Shown here: positions 42,435-52,252 of the stretch, one piece after another | Position numbering within the stretch: the first letter of the stretch is position 1 | How the letters are laid out: every line of letters begins with the position of its first letter | Source: Chryseobacterium indologenes | Lineage (GTDB): Bacteria > Bacteroidota > Bacteroidia > Flavobacteriales > Weeksellaceae | Length of the DNA: 64,000 nt | Assembly (NCBI RefSeq): GCF_002025665.1 | Contig: NZ_CP018786.1 | Location: forward strand, 4,402,001-4,466,000 | Direction: 5' to 3' | The notes under the pieces: generated by a model | The model's input: the letters and a program-made list of their open reading frames with translations, nothing else | The model's database searches: none | Told to the model about the DNA's origin: nothing | Position numbers and translations under genes: made by a program

Positions 42435-42492
42435 AAAACATATCTTTTCTATCACTTAAAAAGATGATAATTTATAGTTTGATCCTATCATT

Positions 42493-43266
42493 ATGACCAC
42501 TACAACCATAGAACTCGATTTATTTCAGGAGAATATCAAATACCTTTCAACGAATGAGCTTGGAAATTTTATTGCCATAACTTCCAGGAAAAGAGTTATA
42601 ATCTCTGGCACAGAAAAACCATTAGAGTTAGGAATTGATATCTTAATGGCTAGAATCATTAATGAAGAAAAAATTTTAATTGTACTTAATCGTCCAACTT
42701 CTATAGAAAATGCTTTAATCATTGACTATACAGGGAAGCCTTTTGTAAAATTTAATATTGGAACTTCAATTAATGACATTAAAATAAATGGAAAAAAAAT
42801 AATAGTCTCGTATTTTGATGAAGGTATTTTACGAGGTGATAAACCTGACTCTGATGCATTGGCTGTATTCAATCTTAACGGGGAGCAAGTTTTTGGTTTT
42901 AATTCAAGCAATTTACAAGACCAGCTTATCGATTGCTATTGTGTTGCCAATTTGGGAAATGGAAAAATAGTTTTTAATGGTTATGGAAATTTTATGTTGC
43001 AGGAACTGGATATAAGTAACTTTAATCTTGTCAGCTATGAAATTCCCCCTGTTTGCATAGGCGCTCAATCTGTATCTGCAAAGGCAGGTAATGTTATATT
43101 TCATTCAACCTATAAAGACAAAACAAGTTTTCTTGTCTGGAATCTACATTCGCGGGAGCTCCGTCCAATAGATTCTGATTTTAAAAATGTTCAGTCTACT
43201 GAAAATGGGTGCTTTTACCAAGTCAATAAAAAATCATTTACGATCATTAATCCATTAAAATTATAA
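42493..43266 (+). CDS. beta-propeller-like protein of unknown function
   Basis: A 257-aa soluble protein without a signal peptide. Repeated beta-strand pairs of ~40 residues (NEKILIVLNRPTSIENALII, GKIVFNGYGNFMLQELDISN, AGNVIFHSTYKDKTSFLVWN) suggest a small beta-propeller. No catalytic residues are recognised. It is the last gene before the DnaA-box region. Confidence 0.6.
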   Translation: MTTTTIELDLFQENIKYLSTNELGNFIAITSRKRVIISGTEKPLELGIDILMARIINEEKILIVLNRPTSIENALIIDYTGKPFVKFNIGTSINDIKINGKKIIVSYFDEGILRGDKPDSDALAVFNLNGEQVFGFNSSNLQDQLIDCYCVANLGNGKIVFNGYGNFMLQELDISNFNLVSYEIPPVCIGAQSVSAKAGNVIFHSTYKDKTSFLVWNLHSRELRPIDSDFKNVQSTENGCFYQVNKKSFTIINPLKL

Positions 43267-44013
43267 ATTTTGTGGATAAGTATAATAGAGTATTTCGGAA
43301 TAGTAAGAAAAAAATCACATCTATCTGGTTTTAAAATGATTAAATTGAAAACAAACAGTTATCCGCATCTTTATACAGTTGTGGATAACTTTTCACAATT
43401 CAATTTATTGTTGTGGATAAAGTATGGGTAAGTTTTTAAGTTATTAAAAATAAGCCTGTAATCATCTATATTTCTTTAATTTACAATACTTATTAATTTT
43501 TTCGAAATTTCCACAACAGCAAATAGTGTGGATAAGTTCTGTGGATAAATTATCCACATTTTCAGGTCTTTCTTTTTCATTAATTCCATCTCGATAATTT
43601 TAAACAACAAACATTTATTCATCAATTATGATGAATATTTTTTATGAATCGCATTAAAAACAAAATAGACAACTACATTATATTCAATATATTAAAAACA
43701 CATTCAAAATATAAAACGTTAATATTATGATCTATTTAATTTACCTTTTCCGGATGCTCAATTAAAAATCAACGGACACAAACATGCAGGTATCTGCAAC
43801 TAGTATTATACCTTATGATGAAAAGTTATCCACAATGAAAACAAATGTAACAATCCAATATCCTCATTCAAATGACAACAACAGACATCATGGAAAGCAT
43901 CATTCCTTATCCCGGCAAGCAGTACTATAAATTTTAATTCCTGAAAATTGTATTTATATGTCTTTTCGTAAATTAGACTTTAAAATAAACCAGACCCATA
44001 CACTCAATTTCAT
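43267..44013. other. candidate oriC or DnaA-binding locus
   Basis: This 747-bp gene-free, AT-rich stretch holds seven perfect DnaA boxes (TTATCCACA or its inverse TGTGGATAA): 43271-43279, 43380-43388, 43412-43420, 43527-43535, 43540-43548, 43550-43558 and 43826-43834. One near match is TTATCCGCA (43359-43367). Three of the perfect boxes are packed within 32 bp (43527-43558). A very AT-rich segment (about 43580-43745) between the box groups would suit a DNA-unwinding element. No dnaA gene is visible in the window, and the flanking genes do not show the divergent orientation expected around an origin, so a DnaA-titrating locus is the alternative. Confidence 0.75.
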
Positions 44014-44790
44014 ATGGAAAAATACACAATATCATCAGACGGTCAGAAAATTCATTATAAAGAATTCGGAAAAGGGAACACAACATTGATCTTCATCCAC
44101 GGATGGCTTGGCAATACCGAATGGTGGGAAAACCAGCAGAAATATTTTAGCAGCCGGTATCATATTGTACAAATGGATCTTGCAGGACATGGAAAATCTG
44201 ATTCTTCCAGACAGGAATGGACAAGCACAAGATATGCGGATGACATTAAAGCTGTTGCTGATGCTGTTCATTCAAATGAAATTATACTTGTAGGGCATTC
44301 TATGTCCGGAGCTTATGTGCTTGAGGCTTCACTGAAAATCCCGCAGGTGAAAGCGTTAATTCTGATTGATACCCTGAAAAATTTAGATGAATCTTATACG
44401 GAAGAACAGACTGAAGAAGTTTTATCACAGTACAGAACCGATTTTAAGTATACTGTGGAAAACATTCTTCCGCAATATCTGTTTGTCGAACAAACTCCTT
44501 CTGACGTAAAGGAAAGACTCCAGCACGAATTTCTTCAGAATGACCCTGAACTGGCAATCAATGTCCTCAGACCGCTTTACAAAGCTGATATCAATACAAT
44601 TGCAAAGCAGGTTCAGGTGCCAGTGATCGCCATCAATTCGGATGCTTCTCCTACCGATGCGGAAACCAATCGAAAATATATGAAAAACTATGACTACGTG
44701 ACCATTGAAGGAGTTGGACATTATCCTATGTTGGAAAAGCCAACTGAATTCAATACTATTCTTGATAACGTTATCAAAAAACTAATCTAA
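44014..44790 (+). CDS. alpha/beta hydrolase
   Basis: A 258-aa cytoplasmic protein. The fold is clear: oxyanion region IFIHGWLGNTEWW, LAGHGKSDSSR, the nucleophile elbow GHSMSGAY (Ser), the acid in NSDASPTDAET and the His in EGVGHYPMLEKP. The substrate is unknown. It is the first gene to the right of the DnaA-box region and is followed 9 bp later by a DUF2200 gene. Confidence 0.88.
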   Translation: MEKYTISSDGQKIHYKEFGKGNTTLIFIHGWLGNTEWWENQQKYFSSRYHIVQMDLAGHGKSDSSRQEWTSTRYADDIKAVADAVHSNEIILVGHSMSGAYVLEASLKIPQVKALILIDTLKNLDESYTEEQTEEVLSQYRTDFKYTVENILPQYLFVEQTPSDVKERLQHEFLQNDPELAINVLRPLYKADINTIAKQVQVPVIAINSDASPTDAETNRKYMKNYDYVTIEGVGHYPMLEKPTEFNTILDNVIKKLI

Positions 44791-44799
44791 TACTTAACC

Positions 44800-45153
44800 A
44801 TGCAAAATACCAGAATTTTCGCAACAGCATTCTCCAGCGTTTACCCACATTATATTCAAAAAGCCGAAAAAAAGGGGCGCACCAAAGAAGAGGTACATGA
44901 AATCATATTCTGGCTGACAGGATATGACGAAAAAAAACTGCAGGAAATACTGGACCATAAAACTAACTTCAAAACATTTTTTGAACAGGCTCCACAGATG
45001 AATCCCAATGTTTCATTAATTAAAGGAGTCATTTGTGGATATCGTGTGGAAGAAATTGAAGATGTACTGATGAGAAATATCCGGTATCTGGACAAACTGA
45101 TTGATGAATTGGCGAAAGGAAAGAAGATGGAAAAAATATTAAGAGCAGTTTAA
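44800..45153 (+). CDS. DUF2200 family protein
   Basis: A 117-aa cytoplasmic protein. IFATAFSSVYPHYIQKAEKK and IIFWLTGYDEKKLQEIL are the signature of DUF2200 (about residues 5-50). Function is unknown; the family is conserved in many bacteria as small stand-alone genes. It probably shares a transcript with the hydrolase. Confidence 0.87.
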   Translation: MQNTRIFATAFSSVYPHYIQKAEKKGRTKEEVHEIIFWLTGYDEKKLQEILDHKTNFKTFFEQAPQMNPNVSLIKGVICGYRVEEIEDVLMRNIRYLDKLIDELAKGKKMEKILRAV

Positions 45154-45294
45154 AAATAAATATCCTTACAAACTTATAAATCTGAAAAATCTCTTCTCCA
45201 ATTCAAAAAACTTCCCGAAATTAGCGGTCTGTGCGTTAAAACTATTCAATGAAATAAAAATTTAAATTACAACATACAGCAAAACTTAGTATAA

Positions 45295-45417
45295 GTTTTC
45301 TTCGGGGCAGGGTGAAATTCCCTACCGGCGGTTACAGTCCGCGACTCCTTTCTTCGGAAAGGACTGATCTGGTGAAATTCCGGAACCGACAGTTAAAGTC
45401 TGGATGGGAGAAGAAAA
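45295..45417 (+). promoter_or_regulatory. FMN riboswitch (RFN element)
   Basis: The element is clear in sequence: TTCGGGGCAGGGTGAAATTC, CCTACCGGCGGT, ACAGTCCGCGAC, then GATCTGGTGAAATTCCGG, AACCGACAGT and AAGTCTGGATGGGAGAAG. TTTTCTTC and GAAGAAAA close the outer stem. It binds FMN and represses the ribB gene behind it when flavin is abundant. Confidence 0.95.
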
Positions 45418-45426
45418 TGAGATGAC

Positions 45427-45454
45427 CAATAAGATTCCTTATGGATTCTTGTTG
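45427..45454 (+). promoter_or_regulatory. hairpin after the riboswitch, possible expression platform
   Basis: CAATAAGATTCC / GGATTCTTGTTG pairs over 11 of 12 positions around a TTAT loop, directly after the riboswitch. No strong T-run follows, so whether it stops transcription or blocks translation is unclear. Confidence 0.45.
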
Positions 45455-45511
45455 CGTTGTATTTCATTTCCATGTACCGAAGAGTATTTTAACTTTTAAA
45501 AGTAAAATAAC

Positions 45512-46159
45512 ATGGAAAAATTATTAGAACAATTTGGAGCTACCTCCAGAGAACGTGTAGAAAAAGCACTTCAGACATTACAAAAGGGAAAAGGTATTCT
45601 TTTAGTAGATGACGAAAATCGTGAAAACGAAGGCGACATCATCTTTCCCGCTTCCACTATTACAGAGCAGGACATGGCACTTCTAATCCGCGAATGCAGC
45701 GGTATTGTATGCTTGTGTATTTCTGAGGAAAAAAGCCGACACCTCAACCTTCGTCCAATGGTGGAAAACAACAATTCAAAAAATCAAACTGCATTCACCA
45801 TTTCCATTGAAGCCAGAGAAGGTGTGGAATCAGGTGTTTCCGCAAAAGACCGTGTAACAACCATCAGAACAGCCGTAGCATCAAATGCACAGGCAGAGCA
45901 CATTGCAAGCCCAGGTCATGTATTCCCCTTAATTGCAAGAGAAGGTGGAGTATTTGAAAGACGTGGCCATACTGAAGGCAGTGTTGACCTTGTAAAAATG
46001 GCTAACTTGGGTAACGATGCTGTACTTTGTGAACTGACGAATGAAGACGGTTCTATGGCAAGACTTCCGGAGATTGTTGATTTTGCCATCAAAAAAGGGA
46101 TGAGTGTCGTGACCATCGAGGATATTTACGCTTACCGTAAAATGGTAATAAGCAACTAA
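45512..46159 (+). CDS. ribB: 3,4-dihydroxy-2-butanone 4-phosphate synthase
   Basis: A 215-aa RibB, the standard single-domain length, without the GTP cyclohydrolase half. GILLVDDENRENEGDIIFPA holds the catalytic acidic residues and the Mg-binding Glu. SGVSAKDRVTTIRTA and RRGHTEGSVDL follow as in the family, with TNEDGSMARLPE near the end. It makes the four-carbon precursor of riboflavin from ribulose 5-phosphate. Expression is under FMN riboswitch control. Confidence 0.95.
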   Translation: MEKLLEQFGATSRERVEKALQTLQKGKGILLVDDENRENEGDIIFPASTITEQDMALLIRECSGIVCLCISEEKSRHLNLRPMVENNNSKNQTAFTISIEAREGVESGVSAKDRVTTIRTAVASNAQAEHIASPGHVFPLIAREGGVFERRGHTEGSVDLVKMANLGNDAVLCELTNEDGSMARLPEIVDFAIKKGMSVVTIEDIYAYRKMVISN

Positions 46160-46183
46160 ACATAAACATTTTTAACGCACAGA

Positions 46184-46216
46184 CCGCCTGTTGATCCGAT
46201 CAGCAGGCGTTTTTAT
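46184..46216 (+). terminator. terminator of ribB
   Basis: CGCCTGTTGAT / ATCAGCAGGCG (one G-U pair) followed by TTTTTATT, 25 bp after the ribB stop. Confidence 0.85.
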
Positions 46217-46293
46217 TAAAAATTTAACTAAAAACTAATTAATTTGATAATTGAATACCATTTTTTATTTATTTTTAACAAAAAATTTTGACT

Positions 46294-47292
46294 ATGAAAA
46301 AATCTTTACTCCTTTTATTAGGAGCATCTGCGATGTTTTCCGCGCAGATCACACTTACTAAAGTGGCAAATGACCCTATTTCTGGAAACGTTGTTAATTA
46401 CAATCTTGCAAGCGGAGGAGTAAACAACTCTGCAACCGGACCTAACGCTACATTCTCAAACTCAGGACTTACGATGGGAGCAGCATCACAAACAACCTAT
46501 TCAACTCCTACTTCTACTGAAATAGCGACTTTTCCAGGTTCCACAATTAAAATGATAGACGGTGCAACCACCGTTTATTACAAAGCTTCATCTGCTAAAC
46601 TGGAGATTACAGGAATGGTAAATTCACAGGCAACGTTAAACTTTAATGTAGATAACGGTACTCATATTAATTATCCAACAACTTATGGACCGGCACAAAA
46701 CGATACAGCTAAAGGAACTTTCTCTTCATCTTCCGCTAATGGATTATTCAGCGGTACAATGACTTCCATTGCTGATGCATACGGAACATTAATTATCGGT
46801 AATCAAACATACAGTAATGTCCTTAGAGTAAAATTTACACAAAACCTGAACCTATATTCATCTTTTGATATTACTTATTCTAACCCTATTGGTGCCATTA
46901 CCAATACGGCCTATTCTTATTACGATGCTTCTCACAGATATGCATTGCTAAATTCTACCAACGGAAATATCAGCATTCCGTTGTTGAGTATCAACCAGAA
47001 TGTAATCACTTCATTTGCATTAAATGAGACATTCCTGGCTGTAAACAATGCTGTGAAAAAAGAAAGCCTAGTAGTTTATCCAAACCCTGCTCAGGATTTT
47101 ATCGGTTTCAAAGGAAATACAGATAATTATTCTAAAGCCAACATTTACAGTTTGGATGGTAAACTGGTTAAGACTTCCGATGTAAAATCTGGAAACATTC
47201 AAATCTCAGATCTTCCACCAGCATCTTATTTCATTGAGATCAGTGGAAAAAATGCTGCAGAAACAAAGAATACAAAATTCATCAAGAAATAA
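46294..47292 (+). CDS. exported protein with T9SS type A sorting domain
   Basis: A 332-aa protein from the ATG at 46294. After a signal peptide (LLLLLGASAMFSAQ) the body is rich in Ser, Thr and Asn with no enzyme motif. The last ~80 residues (VVYPNPAQDFIGFKGN, ANIYSLDGKLVKTSDV, LPPASYFIEISG, ending FIKK) form a type A sorting domain. It should be exported through T9SS and possibly attached to the cell surface. A perfect terminator follows. Confidence 0.88.
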   Translation: MKKSLLLLLGASAMFSAQITLTKVANDPISGNVVNYNLASGGVNNSATGPNATFSNSGLTMGAASQTTYSTPTSTEIATFPGSTIKMIDGATTVYYKASSAKLEITGMVNSQATLNFNVDNGTHINYPTTYGPAQNDTAKGTFSSSSANGLFSGTMTSIADAYGTLIIGNQTYSNVLRVKFTQNLNLYSSFDITYSNPIGAITNTAYSYYDASHRYALLNSTNGNISIPLLSINQNVITSFALNETFLAVNNAVKKESLVVYPNPAQDFIGFKGNTDNYSKANIYSLDGKLVKTSDVKSGNIQISDLPPASYFIEISGKNAAETKNTKFIKK

Positions 47293-47294
47293 TA

Positions 47295-47328
47295 AAAATC
47301 CCCGCTCCAATGAGCGGGGATTTTTTGT
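47295..47328 (+). terminator. terminator of the T9SS cargo gene
   Basis: AAAATCCCCGCTC / GAGCGGGGATTTT form a perfect stem with T-run, just after the stop; possibly bidirectional with the convergent receptor gene. Confidence 0.9.
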
Positions 47329-47349
47329 TAACATTCAACCTTACATCTA

Positions 47350-49434
47350 CTAAAAGGTAGCTGCAGGAGCTGTTTCATTATTAAGCTTTCGCTGAATTTC
47401 GGTTTTCTTCCCTTTCGAGAAATCATAGCTTAGCCCTAATACAAACATGGACTTATTGTTCATAATCTGTGTATGAATTTTATAATCTACCAGGCTTTCC
47501 GGTAAACTTTTCGTTTTATATTCTGAAGGCATTCCTATCCAGTACATTCCTGTGGAAAATGTCCAGTTTTTATGCTTATAGCTCACAAAAATATTATTTT
47601 GATTTTCATTCGTATTCAGGAATGCTCCATTGAGACTATACACAGGAATATTGAACTGATACTGAACGGAAAAAGATTTATATTCTGAAGAAAGCGAAAA
47701 ATAATTTCCTAAATAATTATTTTTTATCAAAGCTCCTTTGCTTGTTCTTACTGTTTCAGAAGTGGGTGTAATCACAGCTTTGATAACAAGGAGACTATTC
47801 CCAAAAGGTTTATAAGATCCCGTTAACTGAGCTCCATATCTCTGAGCATTTTTTCCATTTTCATAAGTCAGTGCATATCCATTCAATACCTCATCATGAA
47901 CGTAATACTGATTGATTACCCTATTCGTATATCGGTAAAATAAACCTGCATTGAAATCAAAATACTTATTATTAAAAGAATAAGTCAGATTATTAGAAAA
48001 AACCTGTTGGGATTGTAAAAAAGGATTTCCTCTCTGAACGATATTAGGAGCCAATTGTACTACATTATTACTTAATGCATTACTCCATGGACTCACTGGA
48101 TTGTAGCTTGCGGTAAAACGAAGATTCTGATTACCTTTAACCTGATAGGCTAAAATCACCTTCGGAGTAAAAGTCCATTCATCAAAAACATTCTCTGCAC
48201 TTTTGTTGTGAATATTGGTAAGACCCGCTCCAATACGATAGCTTAATTTGTCTACTTTCCCGGCAAATTCAGTATAAAAATACTGTTCCAGATAAGTGAC
48301 ACTGTATTGAGAATATCCGGCAAGGTTATTCAGATCATTAGAAATAGAGGATCTTGAAATGCGGTATCCGGATGAAAGTTTTCCTGCTGTAAAATCATGG
48401 ACATGCGCCAGTTCTCCCACCAGACTCGTCTGCTTTGCTTTCAATACCATATCATTATCATATACCGATAATCCTGAACCTACAATCCATTCTTTGGCTG
48501 TTTCTGTAGTATTGGTAGTATAATGAGAACCTACAACATTAATACTCAACTCATCTTTTTCCCCAATCTTTTTAGAATAATAAAGATCCAGCTTAGGGAT
48601 CACATAATCTGAGCCATTATTTTTGAACATATTGTGCTCTTCATTCAGATTATCCTCAGTAAAAACACTCTGCCCTACTCCTTTTGAAAACCTGCTGAAA
48701 ATATCCATATTCAGTTTAGCCTGAAAAGCGTAATCATCAGGAACAAGTCTGGTATAGCGTAACGCAATATTCTGGAAAGTATATCCGAAATGATCTTTTC
48801 TATTTTCATCAGAACGGTAATGCTTTCCATTCAGTTGATAATCATAGATACTATTAACTCTTCTGTCATTATAATCTCTAAGATTCAGGGAATATTCCAG
48901 TCCGAAATTATTTTTTCCCTTCGTATAATCAGCATAGGCAGAACCATTCACAAATCCTGTATTCAAAGCTGCAGAAACATCAGCTCCGAAAACATATCCT
49001 GTTTCTGTAGATTTTGTCAGAATATTAACAACGGTATCCGCCCTGGCTGCCCATCTTGCCGGTGGAATATCATAATACTCTACCTTTACAACCTCACTGG
49101 GTGCAATACTTCGGATCTGCATATCGGTAGCTTCAATCCCGTTGATAAGAAATAGTGTCGTTCCTCCTTTCGTACTGGTAATGGTATTGGCTACCGGATC
49201 CAGTTGTAATTCAGGAAGAGTACGAAGCAGATCTTTTGCATATCTTGCTTTCTCCAGCGCCTCCTTATCAAAAGTATAAACAGCTTTGTCTGCAAACTGT
49301 TTTTTACGCTGAGATTTTAAAATAACCTCCTGAATTTCTTGGGCAGCCACTGCATCCACTGTATCATTTTTCTTCTCCTGTGAAAACATAAAGACGCCAC
49401 AAAGAAAGAAAATGGTATATATAGTTTTTTTCAT
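47350..49434 (-). CDS. TonB-dependent receptor-like outer-membrane protein
   Basis: A 694-aa protein with a signal peptide (IYTIFFLCGVFMFSQ). The plug region (DLLRTLPELQLDPVANTITS, LFLINGIEATDMQIRSI, VEYYDIPPARW) is followed by a long beta-barrel of alternating strands (about 150 to the end). The N-terminal carboxypeptidase-like domain common in SusC proteins is absent, so it belongs to a shorter receptor group. The substrate is unknown. A promoter is not obvious. Confidence 0.87.
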   Translation of the reverse strand: MKKTIYTIFFLCGVFMFSQEKKNDTVDAVAAQEIQEVILKSQRKKQFADKAVYTFDKEALEKARYAKDLLRTLPELQLDPVANTITSTKGGTTLFLINGIEATDMQIRSIAPSEVVKVEYYDIPPARWAARADTVVNILTKSTETGYVFGADVSAALNTGFVNGSAYADYTKGKNNFGLEYSLNLRDYNDRRVNSIYDYQLNGKHYRSDENRKDHFGYTFQNIALRYTRLVPDDYAFQAKLNMDIFSRFSKGVGQSVFTEDNLNEEHNMFKNNGSDYVIPKLDLYYSKKIGEKDELSINVVGSHYTTNTTETAKEWIVGSGLSVYDNDMVLKAKQTSLVGELAHVHDFTAGKLSSGYRISRSSISNDLNNLAGYSQYSVTYLEQYFYTEFAGKVDKLSYRIGAGLTNIHNKSAENVFDEWTFTPKVILAYQVKGNQNLRFTASYNPVSPWSNALSNNVVQLAPNIVQRGNPFLQSQQVFSNNLTYSFNNKYFDFNAGLFYRYTNRVINQYYVHDEVLNGYALTYENGKNAQRYGAQLTGSYKPFGNSLLVIKAVITPTSETVRTSKGALIKNNYLGNYFSLSSEYKSFSVQYQFNIPVYSLNGAFLNTNENQNNIFVSYKHKNWTFSTGMYWIGMPSEYKTKSLPESLVDYKIHTQIMNNKSMFVLGLSYDFSKGKKTEIQRKLNNETAPAATF

Positions 49435-49602
49435 GTCTGAAGATGAATTATACCATTAAAACAATCAATCCTTCATGTTTGTTACATTTATAATAGCAGA
49501 TCAATTAAAAAGCAATAAATAAGTTTTCTTCAAAATTTCAGTTATTATGTTAAATCCAGCCCGTTTTTTGCTGGTATTTTTTACATCACAAAATATAGAG
49601 TC

Positions 49603-50355
49603 ATGAAAAAAGTATTCATATTAATTCCGTGCTTCCTGTTTTCTTTTCTCAGAGCTCAGGAAATTCAGAACAGTTCAGCAGAGAAGATGAATATCATCAA
49701 GACCAATGTCACGGCTTATGCATTCAGAAATATCAATCTGTCTTATGAACGGGCGATCAACCAATGGTTTTCCGTGAATATCGGTTTCGGAACAATGCCT
49801 GAAGGAAAAGTACCCTGTATCAATGCTTTTCTGAAAGATGAAGATGAGAAAAGATTCCAGAATCTTAGGGTAAAAGCGACCAATTTCACTATTGAGCCGA
49901 GGTTTTATATCGGGAAAGGTTATGGAAAAGGATTTTATTTTGCTCCCTATTACCGCTATTCAAGTGTAACATCCAATGCTTTTGATTTTTATTATGATTA
50001 TAACGGTCCGAATGGAATCACTTATCAGGTACCACTTAAAGGACAGGGAGATACAAAAGGGAACAGTGGCGGATTAATGGTCGGCGTACAATTCTTTTTG
50101 ACCAGAAGCCAGAATCTTGTATTGGATTTCTGGATTGCAGGAGCTCATTATGGAAGCGGAAAAGGTGATTTTACCATGACTTCAGATTATGTACTGACTC
50201 CTGATATGCAGGCTCAGCTAAAAAAAGAAATTGAAAATCTGGATATTCCGTTTGTAAAATATACGGTAGAAACGAATGCCAATGGCGCCAGAATAAAAGT
50301 GGATGGCCCCTGGGCGGGTTTCCGAAGCGGACTTTCCATTGGGTATAGATTTTAA
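49603..50355 (+). CDS. DUF3575-like outer-membrane protein
   Basis: A 250-aa protein with a signal peptide (VFILIPCFLFSFLRAQ). TNVTAYAFRNINLSYERAIN and ATNFTIEPRFYIGKGYGKGF, then YFAPYYRYSSVT, are strand patterns of an eight-stranded barrel like DUF3575. The C-terminal GLSIGYRF ends in Phe as is usual for outer-membrane proteins. Function unknown. Confidence 0.78.
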   Translation: MKKVFILIPCFLFSFLRAQEIQNSSAEKMNIIKTNVTAYAFRNINLSYERAINQWFSVNIGFGTMPEGKVPCINAFLKDEDEKRFQNLRVKATNFTIEPRFYIGKGYGKGFYFAPYYRYSSVTSNAFDFYYDYNGPNGITYQVPLKGQGDTKGNSGGLMVGVQFFLTRSQNLVLDFWIAGAHYGSGKGDFTMTSDYVLTPDMQAQLKKEIENLDIPFVKYTVETNANGARIKVDGPWAGFRSGLSIGYRF

Positions 50356-50378
50356 AAAAAATAATCCTTTATTTATAC

Positions 50379-50411
50379 AAACCGTTCTTTTCCAGAGCGG
50401 TTTATTTTTTT
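50379..50411 (+). terminator. terminator of the DUF3575 gene
   Basis: AACCGTTCT / AGAGCGGTT forms a stem with one mismatch, followed by a T-rich run. Confidence 0.75.
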
Positions 50412-50463
50412 CTGAAATTTGTATCTTGGACGCTATAATTAACAAAACTTTCTGGAAAATATC

Positions 50464-51759
50464 ATGATGAATTCGTCCACTATTACTACCGCTCAAAGAA
50501 TTAAAGCCATCATAGGTGGATCTATCGGAAACCTTGTGGAATGGTATGACTGGTATGCGTATGCAGCCTTTGCCATTTATTTTTCCCATTCATTTTTCCC
50601 GGATTCTGATCTGAATGCCCAACTGATGAATACCGCAGGAATATTTGCTGTAGGCTTTCTTATGCGTCCTATCGGTGGATGGCTGTTCGGTAGCATTGCG
50701 GATAAGATCGGAAGAAAAAAAGCAATGACACTTTCTGTTTTGTTGATGTCTTTTGGATCTTTACTAATTGCCCTTACTCCTACTTATCAATCTATAGGTA
50801 TTCTTGCTCCTTTATTGCTTTTACTGGCAAGATTACTTCAGGGATTAAGTGTGGGCGGTGAGTATGGCGTTTCCGCAACTTACCTCAGCGAAATGGCTAC
50901 ACAGGACAGAAGAGGATTTTATTCAAGTTTTCAATATGTCACTTTGATTGGCGGGCAGCTTATAGCACTGGGAATTCAGCTTATTTTACAAAAATTATTA
51001 CTCACAGAAGCTCAGCTGGAAGAATGGGGATGGAGAATTCCTTTTGTAATCGGGGCTATGCTTTCTATCATTGCATTATACCTCAGAGCCAACCTTCATG
51101 AAACGGAAGCTTTTGAAAATAAAAAAGAAATCAGCGAAAAGAAAAAGGGAACCGTAAAAGAGCTTCTGAAACATCCTAGAGCCCTGCTTACTGTTGTAGG
51201 CCTTACTTTAGGAGGAACATTGGCATTTTATACCTACACCACTTATATGCAGAAATTCCTGGTGAATACAGTACATCTTACCAAGGAAGAATCTACACTG
51301 GTTTCTTTTATTTCACTATTTATTTTCGCATGCCTTCAGCCTGTCTTTGGAGGGTTATCTGATAAAATCGGAAGAAGACCGCTTCTTTTAGGTTTTGGTA
51401 TTCTGGGAACTTTGTGTACGGTTCCGCTTCTTACAGCATTAAGTACAACTACATCCATTTGGACTGCATTTTTCCTGATTATGGCAGCGTTAATTATTGT
51501 CAGCGGATACACTTCCATTAATGCAGTGGTAAAGGCAGAACTTTTCCCTTCCGAAATCAGAGCACTTGGTGTAGGTTTGCCTTATGCTATTACTGTAGCT
51601 GTATTTGGAGGAACAGCGGAATATATTGCACTTTGGTTTAAAAAGATAGGATCTGAAGAATATTTTTATTGGTACATTACCGGTTGTATTCTTTTTTCTC
51701 TGGTTGTTTATGTTGGAATGAAAGACACCAAGAAAACGTCTGCACTGGATAAAGATTAA
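50464..51759 (+). CDS. MFS transporter, metabolite:H+ symporter (MHS) type
   Basis: A 431-aa inner-membrane protein with 12 predicted helices. GNLVEWYDWYAYAAFAIYFS, PIGGWLFGSIADKIGRKKA and LLQGLSVGGEYGVSATYLSE are characteristic of the MHS family (alpha-ketoglutarate, proline/betaine or shikimate permeases). KIGRRPLLLGFGI and ELFPSEIRALGVGLPYAI follow in the second half. The exact substrate cannot be inferred. ATG codons at 50464 and 50467 are equivalent choices. Strong terminator downstream. Confidence 0.9.
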   Translation: MMNSSTITTAQRIKAIIGGSIGNLVEWYDWYAYAAFAIYFSHSFFPDSDLNAQLMNTAGIFAVGFLMRPIGGWLFGSIADKIGRKKAMTLSVLLMSFGSLLIALTPTYQSIGILAPLLLLLARLLQGLSVGGEYGVSATYLSEMATQDRRGFYSSFQYVTLIGGQLIALGIQLILQKLLLTEAQLEEWGWRIPFVIGAMLSIIALYLRANLHETEAFENKKEISEKKKGTVKELLKHPRALLTVVGLTLGGTLAFYTYTTYMQKFLVNTVHLTKEESTLVSFISLFIFACLQPVFGGLSDKIGRRPLLLGFGILGTLCTVPLLTALSTTTSIWTAFFLIMAALIIVSGYTSINAVVKAELFPSEIRALGVGLPYAITVAVFGGTAEYIALWFKKIGSEEYFYWYITGCILFSLVVYVGMKDTKKTSALDKD

Positions 51760-51783
51760 TATCAGAAATAATATAAAAATTGA

Positions 51784-51820
51784 ACGCCGCAGAAAATCTG
51801 CGGCGCTCGTTCTATTTTTT
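51784..51820. terminator. terminator between the MFS gene and the small gene at 51819
   Basis: CGCCGCAGA / TCTGCGGCG is a perfect stem; GAACG/CGTTC may extend it. TTTTTT follows after eight bases. Confidence 0.75.
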
Positions 51821-52034
51821 AATGATAGGCCTGTTTAAATTTTTCAATCATACTATCCAGATTATGACGCTGGACGTATATACTTTTTACCTCTTCATAC
51901 CTCGGTGATTTGTAGAAAACCTCGTGGAAATCCATACTACCGTTTCCTACTTTTACAACTTTCTGTACTTCGATATTCAACTTTCTTAATTCGTCTTTGA
52001 AGACTTTAAATTCATCTTGGATACTACTGCTCAT
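51819..52034 (-). CDS. small conserved-type protein of unknown function
   Basis: A 71-aa protein (MSSSIQDEFKVFKDELRKLN ...) that is helical at its N-terminus (IQDEFKVFKDELRKLNIEVQ) and ends in a helix (LDSMIEKFKQAYH). There is no signal peptide or known motif. It is a clean single frame facing an otherwise plus-strand neighbourhood and ends at the terminator of the MFS gene, which fits a real gene. Confidence is moderate because it is short. Confidence 0.6.
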   Translation of the reverse strand: MSSSIQDEFKVFKDELRKLNIEVQKVVKVGNGSMDFHEVFYKSPRYEEVKSIYVQRHNLDSMIEKFKQAYH

Positions 52035-52252
52035 TAATATTTATAGTTTTTTAGTTAAAAATTCCATTCACCCCTTCAAATGTGAGGGGTAACATCTCAA
52101 ATTCCGAATAAAGTTAGTAAATTTATTGACACAAAGTAACACTTTGACAATATTTTATTATTTTTTTTACAAATAGTAGGTCGATATTATTCGATTGATG
52201 CATATTTCATATTTTTAACCTCAAAAAAAATTGTAACAACCTTATACAAACC

